A stretch of 64,000 nt of DNA, from NCBI GenBank assembly GCA_008933995.1, contig WARS01000011.1, positions 10,879,516 through 10,943,515 on the forward strand, read 5' to 3'. Numbering within the stretch: the first letter of the stretch is position 1; each line of letters begins with the position of its first letter. This DNA is from Datnioides undecimradiatus. Lineage: Eukaryota > Chordata > Actinopteri > Lobotiformes > Datnioididae. The position numbers and the translations under genes are program-made. Shown here one piece after another: positions 1-11,600 of the stretch. Under the pieces are notes generated by a model that was given only the letters and a program-made list of their open reading frames with translations, ran no database searches and had not been told where the DNA came from.

Positions 1-39
1 TCCACTCTCTAATTTTTGTAATGGCTGGGACAGGAGGCT

Positions 40-190
40 GGGAGCAGCACAGCCAGCCCTGCACTGCTCATTAGCTCCAGCACCGCCGCCCGCGCTGCAT
101 TTAACTTAATAATGAGGCCAAATTAACAGCAGCCCTGGCCTTGCTCCAGGTGCATTGTGGGTGAGAGTGAGGGTTAGGAGGAGTGGAGGG
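40..190. promoter_or_regulatory. Candidate conserved non-coding element
   Basis: A dense block with homeodomain-like cores (CATTAG, TTAATAATGAGG, AAATTAA) beside GC-rich stretches. It is non-repetitive and non-coding. This look is typical of vertebrate developmental enhancers, but conservation cannot be tested here. Confidence 0.3.
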
Positions 191-3100
191 GGGAGTACCT
201 GGCCAGCTGAGGAGGTTTAAACAAAGCAAAGCGGTAATGACTGGAAACACAACATCTTAAGACTGCCTCCGTGGTCTCTAAATGGTCTACTCCCACCTAT
301 TCTGTCAGCACCCACTCTGCTCATTCTTTCTGTAATCTCAAATCGGCTGACTTTTCTCAAGCTTAACTCTGTATTAACTGTCTGTTGAACCAAAGTATGA
401 AAATATTCAATACATTTCGGCTCAGGACTGGGTCAGATGTCACTGGAGCAAGGGTGGGGGGATTGATTGTGCTGTGCAGGGTGGTGCAAGGTTAAGTGTG
501 AATGGGTGGAGAAGACATGTCCTCATCTCTTGGTGTGCAGAGGCTGCACAGCCGTGGTCGTCGTGTAGCTCAACTCTGTGCCAAAATGGTCGCTGCCAAA
601 GGCTACGTGTTAATGAATCCAGGCAGCCTGGGAAAGAGTACAAACAAACAAGGCAGTAGATGACAGACACTTTCTTTAGTCTCTGTACGCCCTCACCCAT
701 GATTTATTTTTTGTTCTGCATCATGTGTTTCTTGGGTTAGCTTTTGTCTGTTGCATTCAGAGGAAATGCCACCCAGGTCTGGCAAACACGTGTCGCAAGT
801 CATTTTGTACTGGACATATATGTTCTTATTCAACCAACAGGCAGCAAGTGTGCTCATTTATTCTGCATTCAAAGGTTCACCATCAGTGCTGATTGATTTA
901 TTATAAGTCATGGCTGCTTTGTTTCTATTCTTGACCATATAAAAACAAATATCTTTGAATCCCAGATTTATTGGAGAGGTTCCCCTGTTTATTCTCCTCA
1001 TGTTTCATTGTTGCCTTCAAGTCACAGCTGAGCATCCGTTTTTCCAAAAACAAAATATCGGATGATCTTTGAAAAACCCAGAAAGTTTTTTAACAACATT
1101 CATTGTGGTTTTTAAAGTATTTCCAGAATCCACAGAGACTCTTCCAACCATCTGGATGCAAAAAAAAAAAAAGAAATTAGAAATAAAGATTTTTTTCCAA
1201 GATGCTACTGTATGTCCTATACAGAAAGACAGAACTGACTTGTCTCCTTGCTGGTTTTGTATGATTAAAGTAAAGTCTGAATGCATAATTTTGTATAAAA
1301 ATATAGAATAATGGAAAATAAGTTCAATGTAGACAAAAATAACCTATAATCAAGCCAGTTAGTTTGAGTTTAGATTGTACAAATTGTCAAAGAACATGTC
1401 ATTCCCAGCTGCTTTTTTTGTTTGAATTAGGAAACTGGTTCAATATCTTTTTTCTTTTTTCTTTTCTTTTTTTTTTTTTTTCCCCATCCAGCAGACATTT
1501 TTTGTCTACCTGGATATAAGAGTCTTAATGGGTTATTTAGAGAAAAGACCATCTGAGTCCTTTGGACATCAACAAGTATTTATGCTTCAGAAAAACACAT
1601 GTTCAATTCAAACAGGAGCTCGTAGCAGAAGCACTTGTGTGATCTTACCTACATAGTATGGAGTTTGCGTTTTAGGATTTAAATCTCGATTAGACACAGA
1701 TCAAAACTAAAACACTTCTGAGAGATCTCCAGCTCTGTGCTAGGTGATGACAGCATCAGCTCACCAGGAGCTGCTGCATATCATTCAGAGTATAGAGTGA
1801 AGTGTTTGTTCACCTGCTGAAGGCCTGGCAGCCAATAACCTCAAACATCAGTTGCTAGTGATGTGAATGCTTTCCTGCCACCATACCCCTGATGTGAACC
1901 CTGACCTTCTGACGAGGCTAATGCTAAGTCCCTCCGAGGAGCATTCAGGAAACGCGTTCCCATTTTCTCACTCACACTCACTCAGTGTCGTGACAGGATG
2001 CTCTCTATTTAGAAAACCATGTAATGGCATAGTTTGAGACTGCTGCTGTTATAGTAATGCTTTGGCACACTTTAGGCTGGTAATGCAGTGTGGAGGCCAG
2101 AGGTGTTGGGGGTGATGCATACGTCGGGATTTAATTTGGTGTGTGTTTGTATTACTGTAATTTATTCTGACTCATTCAGTCAACAGTGAGGAAATGACTG
2201 TGCATGAATTGAAGCTCACTTGTATGTGCCTGCACACACAAACGCAGAAGCACACACTGCATGCAGAATTTCTCAGTATTGTCAAGAAAGCAAAGATTAT
2301 TTTTTTAAAATGAAGAATGACAATGCTGTTGGACTCCTTATGTAACGATGTGGTTTTGCCTTTTCTCTGTGCTGGATATGTACATTTTCCATGAGCTGTT
2401 TTTCAACTGGCAAGCAGCCTGGCACATTGTAGGTAATTGTACAATTTTCCCCTCCGGCTAGATGTTGTTTTTTTAAACCAAAGCCTTTGATATTTAAACT
2501 TATTTTTATTCGAGCTTTTAATGTCTCCCAACAAAATCACTCAGGATTACACTGCCATTGCCTCAAATACATTTGCATCCCTGGACCATACAATGTACGG
2601 GTGTTTCCCATTACTAAGAATACCTGCATAAAGTCATTTGATGACTTGTAGGGAAAACATAACCTAAGTCATATCCAGCGCAAATAGGGGTAAAATCTCT
2701 GCATTATTCTGCTTTAGTCTGGTTGACTTGGAAGGATTCAAATTGAGTATCATCTCTGCCAACAACTGGCTGCCCGTGTTGTGAACATTATGATTTTACT
2801 AATAGTTTGTTTCAGTATGAATTGAATCTGATTTTAGTGTAGTCCTCCTATGTTTATGTACTTTGCCATTTTAATTGACTAGAAGGAGACTCTGAGCGCT
2901 TGGCCTGTAATTTCTTCACATCCATCATCGTCCCAGCTGTCTGCGTGTGTACATGCCAGTGTGTATGTGTGTGTGTTTCTATGTGTTTAGAACAGAGCCC
3001 CCGGTGTTTGGACAAAGCAAACACACTATCATTACTGGCATGGTTATGGGGCATTGAAAGTTTAAGCAAATATTCAAGAGGCTTTGTCTGTTTTTAGGAT

Positions 3101-6100
3101 TTTTTGATACACAGATGACCAATGAAATAGCTAAAACGCTGACATGGCCAAGTCGAGCCCTGCTTTGTTCCCAGTCCTGACAGTGTGAAGTTGCTAACTC
3201 TTTGCCACAAGTACAAATAGCAAGTCAAGAGGAATTTACTTAGCATTAGAGGACTCCCCCGTCTCACTCCAAGTTAAAATAATGTTGTTCTGGATATAAT
3301 CATCCAATTAGGGCAATGGAGGCAGGACTTGGCTGGGACATGGATCACATTTCAAAGACCCATGTCTGCCTGCCTCCACACTGATGGCAAGATAGCTAAT
3401 AGTTAGTGCCCAAGATTGTGTGCATGTTAGAAGGGAAAATGCATTCCATGTATGATTACATGCATCTCTGTGTTGTTTACTTCACCAATACTATGGAAAA
3501 TAGTGTGCATATTGCAATGTTATTTAATTTGATTTAACATTCTTGCTTCATTTCTTTTGATATATTATGTTTTGGCATATATGGTAAATAGACTAGAGCA
3601 GTTTCTAATGATTTGCATTAATGTCATAGACTCTATGACTCACTCGCTATGACATAGAGACTTGAAAATGTGTTTTTGTTTTGTTTTTTTGAAAAACATA
3701 ACTTTCATGACCCTAGGGCATTTGGGCTTTTGTCACCTTGCCTTGTACCTACAAACCCAGCATGATTACACTACATGGACACAAGTGACCTTTTGTTTTC
3801 ATAAAGAAGTCAACCAAACAGTTTAAGGGCCAAGAACATCATCACGTCATTTACCATCATCCAATGCAAATAGGTAGACGCTGAAGGTCGCTTCTGTAAT
3901 TTATATTCTTTGAGAGAGTGCATTTAACCTTCTTCTTGTGTGTAAGAGTGCATTAGAGAAAGGAGGAGAGACATCCTGCCACTGACACGTTTACAGGCCG
4001 CCAAGCCTGCCGAGTGCTGGAGGCGTGGCCTGATGGCAGCAGTGCTGTCTGAGTAATTACAGGCTCCCTGGTGGATATTACTAAGGTCCCAGCGATCCAG
4101 ACTCCACGCAAGGCCACTCTCCCACTGTAGTTAAGGCAGCAGGGGAAAAAAATCTTAACCAAAGAAAAGTCAGGGAATGAGAAAAACAAACCTTTTCCCT
4201 CTTTCTGGTCTAATTCAACAAGCACTGCTCTGTTTTCTGTGCATAGTGCTGTTTGGCTACTGCCAGAAATATGTACCCCAGTATAGGCACATTTTTATTA
4301 TCCAGCAGGGCTCCTGGTATTTTGAAAATGAGGTAAGCTCAATTACCAACAAAGGGCCCCTCTCAGGGGTCTGTCATCACACACGGTGAATGGGAGGGAG
4401 AGAGAGGAAAGAGAGACCCCTCTGCCTGTACTTTGATACTACAGGATTATGGGCACAGTGGCATGAATTGTAACCATGTTTTAGCTGTGTGGAGACCAGA
4501 TGTTCAGATGACATGCAGGACAGGACAGTAGTAAAGCAGCATGCCATGCACGACATTTTTCAGTCTTAATCCTTATCTCAGCAGTGAGCCCAAACTACGC
4601 CATAAACTTCCCACAGAGAAGTGTGTGTTTCACAGCAGATATTTGGCTTCATGGCTTTTCTGTGCATGTTAAAGCCTTGAGCAAAAACATTTTTTATATA
4701 ATAGAAAGTCAGGTTGTTACAGTAGTTAATGGAAACCAGTTAAATTCAAATTCATAAATACTTGCAAAACAGAGATGCTCACATTTCTTTTTGGAAAAAT
4801 AAACATTTCAAATCATAATTATGAATGTTATTGTTTTTGTAACAAGGTCCAAATATTTAAACATGTAATATAATTATATAAATTAAGAATTTAATTATCA
4901 TACTGTTTAATGCAGTAAACTGTGGACTTCAGAAGACAGACATAATTCAGCCACTGAATCACAGAATGTGAAGTGAAGTGTCTTATTTTCATGACTATGC
5001 CAAATAATGCAGCGTCATAAAAAGTGATACTAATTCATAAATAAAGTACATGAAATTAAATAAACATGAACTTAAAAGGTGAAAAGGTTTAAATACATTA
5101 ATAGAACATATCAGAGGTACCACAACTCAACAAAGTGCCTCCTAAACACAAAGCCAATCCAAAACACTTAATGTTAGCCATATTTAAAGATACTACAAGC
5201 CAAAGATAAAGTCAGATGAAATAGAAAACAAAAAATAGAAAAAACACACACAATAATGGAAAGAAATTCAGTTTTAGTAGCAACAGAAGCTCAGAGATAT
5301 TGATGTAATATATAGCCCCTTGATATGGAAATACACAACAATGAAGTACCTGACTGACAGAAGTGTTTCAATGAATAATGAGGCTTTTTTGGTCATAAAA
5401 TATCCACTAAGTTGGATTTGCACAACCATATGAAATGGGTCTTAATAGTTTTTTATGTTCATTGTATTTATTAATTGTTTCCATTTGTTTTATGCGTCCA
5501 TTGTGTGTGAGTGGAGCTTCCTGGGGGCAGAGGGCCTCCTGCTGTGGTGACGCATTAGGCACCAGAGCTGTTTGGGTTCCAGTCTGTCCTAGGAGCCGCC
5601 TGACGTCTCCTTGCTTCCTTATCTTAATGACCATTAACCGTTTCTGCTCTGTGTCAGCTCTGCAGCTTCAAGGAAGGGACAGGAAGAGAGAAAAAAAGAG
5701 CAAGGGAGTCAGAACAAGAGAGCAAAGGAGATAGTGAGGGAGAGAGAGAGAGAAAGAGGCCCTCTGATAGAAAATTCCTGACAGCTGATAAGAGGGAGAA
5801 GGAGATCCAGTTTACTGCACAGATAGAGTAGGAATGTGTGGCCAGATGATGATGACTGGGTCCATGACTACACTGCCCCTATCTGTGCCTGCCAAGACAC
5901 ATCACCACTGACTGCCTGCATGCTAGCCAACCTCCTTGTTTCCCAGAAAAATACTGGATTCAGTGGGCTCCTTCACGACTGTGCCTTTACCAGTCTTTTG
6001 CACTGTAATATCATGGACCCGTAATTATGTTACTGCCATAATGCTGTGCAGTCTGTCCAAAATCACTATTTTCACTATGTTGCACCTGACAGCAGTCTAT

Positions 6101-9100
6101 ATGTACAGCTACATAATGTTGTGGTGCATAAAATATTCATACAAGCCAGCTGTCTAATTTTAGCATGATCAGTATGCACCACAAACTGCAGGGCTAAATG
6201 AACCATTCCTTGGAAACACACAATTTCATGTGAATTATTGGTCTGCTACAATAGCAACCAAATGGACATGAGAGGAAATGGAATCCAGCTCAGACAGTGT
6301 GGAGTGTGGCCAGGCAGTCAGAGAGGGCATTTTAGCTGTGCAACTGAGCTCCCAGCTTTTTAATTTACGATAAATCACAGTGAATAGATGTACCCTAAAA
6401 AAGCCTGCATAGACGCCGTCTCTTGGTCAGAGACAGAGAGAGAGAGCGGGGTGAAGCAGATTGGGTTAGTGGGAGCCAGGGCTGTATGTGGATCAGACTC
6501 CCGCTCAGCTGTCTCCAGAGGAAATCAAACAGGCCTGTGTGGTTCATTATTTCGTCAGTCGACTCAGCAACAGCGAGCACTGGCGACATGGCCATTTACC
6601 GTGAGTCTCCACTGACCCGGCTCAGCATTACAACAATCAGAGCAGCCAGTCAGCTGGAAAAGCTAAGGATTCACTGCTTTGTGGGTTTATTTTAAAACAA
6701 ACTCATGTTATGTTTTGTTCTCTTTTCATGAACTGATTAAAAACAATTAAATAGGAGTATTTACTTGAGAACGCAGTGGGAAGTCCCAACAGTCGCTGCC
6801 CACACACACCGTCGATGTGAACATGATCTTTGTCACTGAATCTTTAGGCGCCGATATTTGGAATGAGACTGGGGAGCGGGGGAAGGTCTAGGTCTCCGCT
6901 GTTTGTTCTCCTCTTTGAATACAAAGTCCTGTGTGGTGACCCCATCGTGAGTCTACCAGTAGACTTACAGTCGACAGGAAGTAGCAGCACACATGCACAG
7001 TGGACCAGTACTCAACCTCTGAACTGCAATCACCTCACCTTTCAACTGAAGAGAAAACTCAGGAAGAGGGAGACATGTAGAGAGGCACGTTCTCCTGTGC
7101 ACACCATGTTTTTTTATAGAACTCAACATTAGATAGAGATAAAGTCCAGCTGGCTGGAAATATATGTTATTTATTTTGTAAAGAAACAAAAACATTATCT
7201 GTGAGTCAAACTGGGATTAAAGTGTGTGTGCTAACACATGATGCAACAGCATAAAAGCAGAGAAAATAATGACTGGCTTTGTGATATTTTTCCATTCTTG
7301 CACATCTCTATTTCTGAACAGAGAGTGCCCGACAGCTATCGGCCAGCTCAGACGCCAGTCTCCACACTATCATCAGGGTCTGATGAAGCAGATAGCACTG
7401 GGAGCGCTCGCTGCTTCGCAGTGTGCAGTCAAGCGTAGCGATATGGGTGGAGTTGAGGGTGCGGGGAGTATTCAGGGATGGCTAGACAGTTTGCAATCTG
7501 CTGTGAGAAACAGACAAGAAACATTCAATCAGCTGGTGTGCAGAAGACAGAATGGCACCAGCAGAGCGCCAGCCAGGCACAAAGCTGGCCAGAGGCATAG
7601 GTCACAAATGTTATCACCCAGCCCCTAGTGACATGCTAACTCTATCTCCATCATCAAGGTCAGTTCATTGTTTGCTTTGTCTGGGCTGAATCATAGCCAG
7701 CGCCCCTACTTGTTGGTAGTGGACAAGCAGGTTTGGGTGGGGTATGAATGAAGCTTATGCCTTCTATAAGTTTCAGGCGACAGACAAAGGTTTTTATTTA
7801 TAAGGAAGGTAATTATGAGGTGCATTCATTTTCAGAACCAGTGCATTTGTCATTTATTTCATTAATCGCCTGCTTGTGTTTGCAGATTAGTTGTCAATTT
7901 ATAGTTGTCAAGTAACTTTTAAGGACATATTGCATCTGTGCATCTTTACCATATAATTGTAGAATGGTATCACATTCTCATTCAAGGCTCAAGGTAAGGT
8001 GTTCAGGGAGGTGCAGTGGCGTTCCCTTGGACATCTGGCTTTCTCAAAAGAAACCCAGTGACAAAAAACGCAAAGCACAAATCACTTGTCCTTGACTAAA
8101 CATTGTCTCATTCTTTTCCTCTTAACTAAAGGCACCTACTGAGAGTCACTTCCTGCATGTGCCTATCACAACCTGCACACTCAAATGAGACAGGTGAAAT
8201 ATGGAATGTTCTGATGCATTCCTTCAGTCAGTGTAATTTATGAATTTGAGTCACTACATTGTGACATTGTTTTTTGCGGCACTCGCTTAGCACGCTGAAT
8301 AGTTTCCCAGTGAGACAGAGGGCTTTTAACTGTGACTGATGAGATGTCTGAGTATGTTCGGGGCGCAGTGTTAAAATGCTGTGAATCAGCTAATTGCACT
8401 GATAATTATAATAGAGGGCTTGCTGTACAGAATCAGAGAATGCCGTAAACCAACAGCGCCATGTTGGTGCTTGGCAGAGCTGAGCCCGTCTGAGCTGGCA
8501 TAGTCGTAAAAAGAGCCAAAGGAATTCCAGCATGCGATCACAATGGAACAGAGTAAAACTCACAAAAATGTGGTCACTGCAGTGCTTTGTAAGTGGAGGT
8601 GGCAAAGACAACAAAAAAGTAGTTTCAGTCATTTTTCTGTTCTGTGTCGTCAGTATATATGGACCTTTACAGTGACTACTTTCAGTATGGCTGTTTATGG
8701 TTGCTGTGCCTTCACAAAGACATGAGGGAACTCAAGGATGTTGCTTTATAGTTGAGCCTTCACAATAAGCAGTTGTACTGCGAAATAAATAACTAGCTTC
8801 ATCCATCCTCAATTTTACAGTTTTGGTCATCAAAAGCATACCGCCTCCCCCCAGTGAGGTACACAAGTTCTTGATAAATTCCTCTGTCACTTCATGGAGC
8901 TCATAACTTGACATCTAAGTGTAACTGCAGGAATCCTGGAGCCACTTGGGAAGTGCAGTGTAAGGTGATCTGGAGTCATAACGGCTGTCATACTCTGCAT
9001 GAGGAGCTTAAAGCTGGGACCAACCGGCCAATGGCATCCTTCCAGATTTTGTAACATATCAGAGAATTCTCAGAAGGAGTTTTGTTCCCATGTAGTTCTC

Positions 9101-10950
9101 TCAAAATGTGGTCACTGTGGCAAACAACAAGATAAAGTGGTGACAATAATACATGGAGCAAAGGATGACAGGATGCCCCTATTTTAGTGGCTGCAGTTGA
9201 ACTCTTTCCAAGTCATTGTTTCCTTATTTTTTGTGGAGTTGTGCAAGTACTACAGTACTCCAAGAGGTTATACATGTCATACTGATAATTAATCAACATA
9301 ATAGGTCAATCTGACAGTGATCAAATGGAAGAGAGCAATAAGTCACATTATTCCTAGAGGTTTGATCAAAAAGTGATTTGTGGCAGTTAAGAGAAAAAAT
9401 ATGAATCCATATCTGAGACTGGAGACTGTTCTTCCACCTCGTTACATCTCTCCAACATACAGGAGTGTTATTAAACACCCAGACCACTTTAACATAATTC
9501 AAAGTAAATAAGCTTCAAGCCAATAGGCTTATGTATGATGCATGATGTGTCTGTACATTTCTATATGTAACATTTTCCCATGGCTTGATTATTGATTTCA
9601 CAATATCCTCCAGGCATGTGCATGTATCCCAGCTACATGTTATTAAACATATCCACCAAGCCCAGTAATCAGAGTGACATCTTGTTCTTCATTCCTTTGG
9701 TGTGCCATAAAAGCATGTATGTTTGTGTTGGTATTGGCATGAGTCCTTGTCTGTATTTGTGAATGTTTCTGCCTTCAGAAAGCACACTTGATCATGATTG
9801 TGTAACTCTGCAGCACGGAGGCAAGGATATTAAAAACAGATGTGGCCTCTTAAGTCAAGAATATGGGGTGGGGTGGGATGGTCTTGAAGGCGGGGGAGAC
9901 ACGAGTTATGGGCAAAACCTTCCCCCATTATTGATTGCTGATCCTCTGGTATGTTTGGGCTATCAGCAGGGTTCTAAGGCCTAAGATGATAAATTGAACT
10001 GGTGGGGGTTGGGTGGGTGTGCATAGAACCACTGAGTTCAATTCATAACAAGATATGAGAAGTTAAGAGTTCTTTCTGCTTGTTTTATACTTCCTACTGT
10101 TGATAGCATGTGGTATTAAACTAGCTCCCTTTAAATTGTGTGCCAGGGCCATTAGCAGGCTCTCTACACACTGAAAGATTTTATACGCCAAACCACAACA
10201 CTTAAAGTTTGTTCTATTAATCGCTAGTGACTGCTGATAATCTAGCCACCACCTTTGCCACCAAAAGCCACACATGCACTCATGGCCTCTTCCACCATTC
10301 ACATCTCTTTTAGAACGAAATTTGTTATTGTATGAGGATACTCTGTTACACTTCTGCCCCACATACAAAGACAGACATACCTGCATTGTCTCAGTGGAAA
10401 CAACATGCTTGAGACATGTTTTATCTGTGGCAGGTTGCAGTGTGAGGCAGGGAAAGAAGAAAAACTTCCTTGTGAAAGTAGGAATGCAAAGTATTCCCCA
10501 CAATGCCACACTGCTGCAATTACTCCAGCGCCTGGTGCCGGGCCAAGACAATGAGATGACAGCTTGTGGTGTTGAGGGGGAGAGCAGTTCAACTCCCATC
10601 TCTCCTCTGTATCCTGTCAGCCCGCAGTCGACCTACGTATCTGCACAGCAACTTTGTCTCTGCACTGCTGTGTCCAAAATGAATGTAATTTTATCTGGTA
10701 TTCAGATCATTTGGGTTCAAAACATCATGACCCAATAAAACTTTTGCTTGCATTAATGAACCACACGTACGACGTATGCATAAAAGAAAATCACACCATC
10801 ACAGTCTTGCTCCAAAAGGAGAAACACACCCAATTTTACATTATGAAAGACTCGGATATTGACATGTACAAACATTGCAGCGCCAACCTTCTCAAGAAGG
10901 TGTTAAACAAATGATGGAGGGAAGCTGTTGTTCGCAAAGTCAAACAAGCC
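191..10950. other. Upstream intergenic region, no gene recognised
   Basis: Non-coding DNA, often AT-rich (especially 4690-5400). It contains a T-rich tract at about 1448-1482, an imperfect GT stretch at 2940-2985, an inverted repeat at 3623-3639, purine-rich stretches at 5680-5760 and 6425-6450, and a GGCGCC at 6847-6852. The longest reading frame (10063-10599, - strand, 178 codons) has no recognisable domain and is expected by chance in a window this size. Confidence 0.75.
3611..3660. repeat. Short inverted repeat next to a POU octamer
   Basis: GTCATAGA (3623-3630), one base, then its exact reverse complement TCTATGAC (3632-3639), then a third related copy in CTATGACATAG (3647-3657). The octamer ATTTGCAT lies immediately upstream (3611-3618). 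Confidence 0.85.
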
Positions 10951-11115
10951 CTTCATTAGCTGCATGTAAACAGGGATATTAGCAGGATATTAATTTTCAT
11001 TAGCCAGCTTATTAAGCAGCTTTGAAGGAAAATTGTTCAAGTATTAATTATTGCAAGATGTGAAATATTTTGTGCCTGAAAACATAGGAAGCGTACCAGC
11101 ATGTATTAACTGCTC
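10940..11115. promoter_or_regulatory. Candidate conserved non-coding element with forkhead and homeodomain sites
   Basis: Contains TGTAAACA (10965-10972), a full forkhead site, two GGATATTA direct repeats (10974-10981 and 10985-10992), then several TTAAT/ATTAG cores and TATTAATTATTG. The high density of homeodomain and forkhead motifs without coding potential or repeat signature suggests a developmental enhancer. Confidence 0.35.
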
Positions 11116-11280
11116 CAGCAGTGATTCTTTCATAGATTTCCATCTCTCTGTTCTTTTCGCTCGCCATGCTGACTGATAGTTTTCACTCTCACTTGGCAAT
11201 TAACTGGCACAGTCCTCCTCTGTGAAAAGAGACAGAATAGAAAAGAGGCGAGATTAGCCAGGCTGGGGGGAGTAAGGGAT

Positions 11281-11600
11281 GTGGGAAGGGAGCTCACTGT
11301 TGCCAGAGTGTCTGCCTCCCCAGGCCTTGTCCACTGCCGCCAAGGGCCGCCTGCCCTCCCGCCGCTGTTATCAGCTGGCTCAGCAGCGGCAAAGAAACGG
11401 CTAAACAAGGCACTGTTTATCTGTGCAGACTGTATTCACTGCACATCCCAGCTGCTGGGCTGCGGCACCACTCAAATCTGCCCGGCTCTGCAAAGAAAGG
11501 GCCGGCAGACCTGCTCTCAACAACAGTCTGCATAGAGGTGCCAGGGGTGCAGATCAATAGGCGACAGTGTCCCAGCTCTGTCCGACACTGCAGACCTGAC
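11281..11600. promoter_or_regulatory. Candidate SMAD-responsive distal enhancer
   Basis: A GC-rich block with GCCGCC at 11336-11341 and 11346-11351 and GCCGCT at 11361-11366. It also has five GTCTG/CAGAC motifs (11310, 11426, 11506, 11526 and 11591), two TTATC GATA sites and a TAAACA forkhead core. About 22 kb upstream of smad6. Function is inferred from motif density only. Confidence 0.35.

Noticed and set aside
10063..10738. Overlapping 178-codon (-) and 154-codon (+) reading frames
   Set aside because: About one frame of this length is expected by chance in 64 kb over six frames. Both strands being open at once and the lack of any family resemblance argue against a gene.
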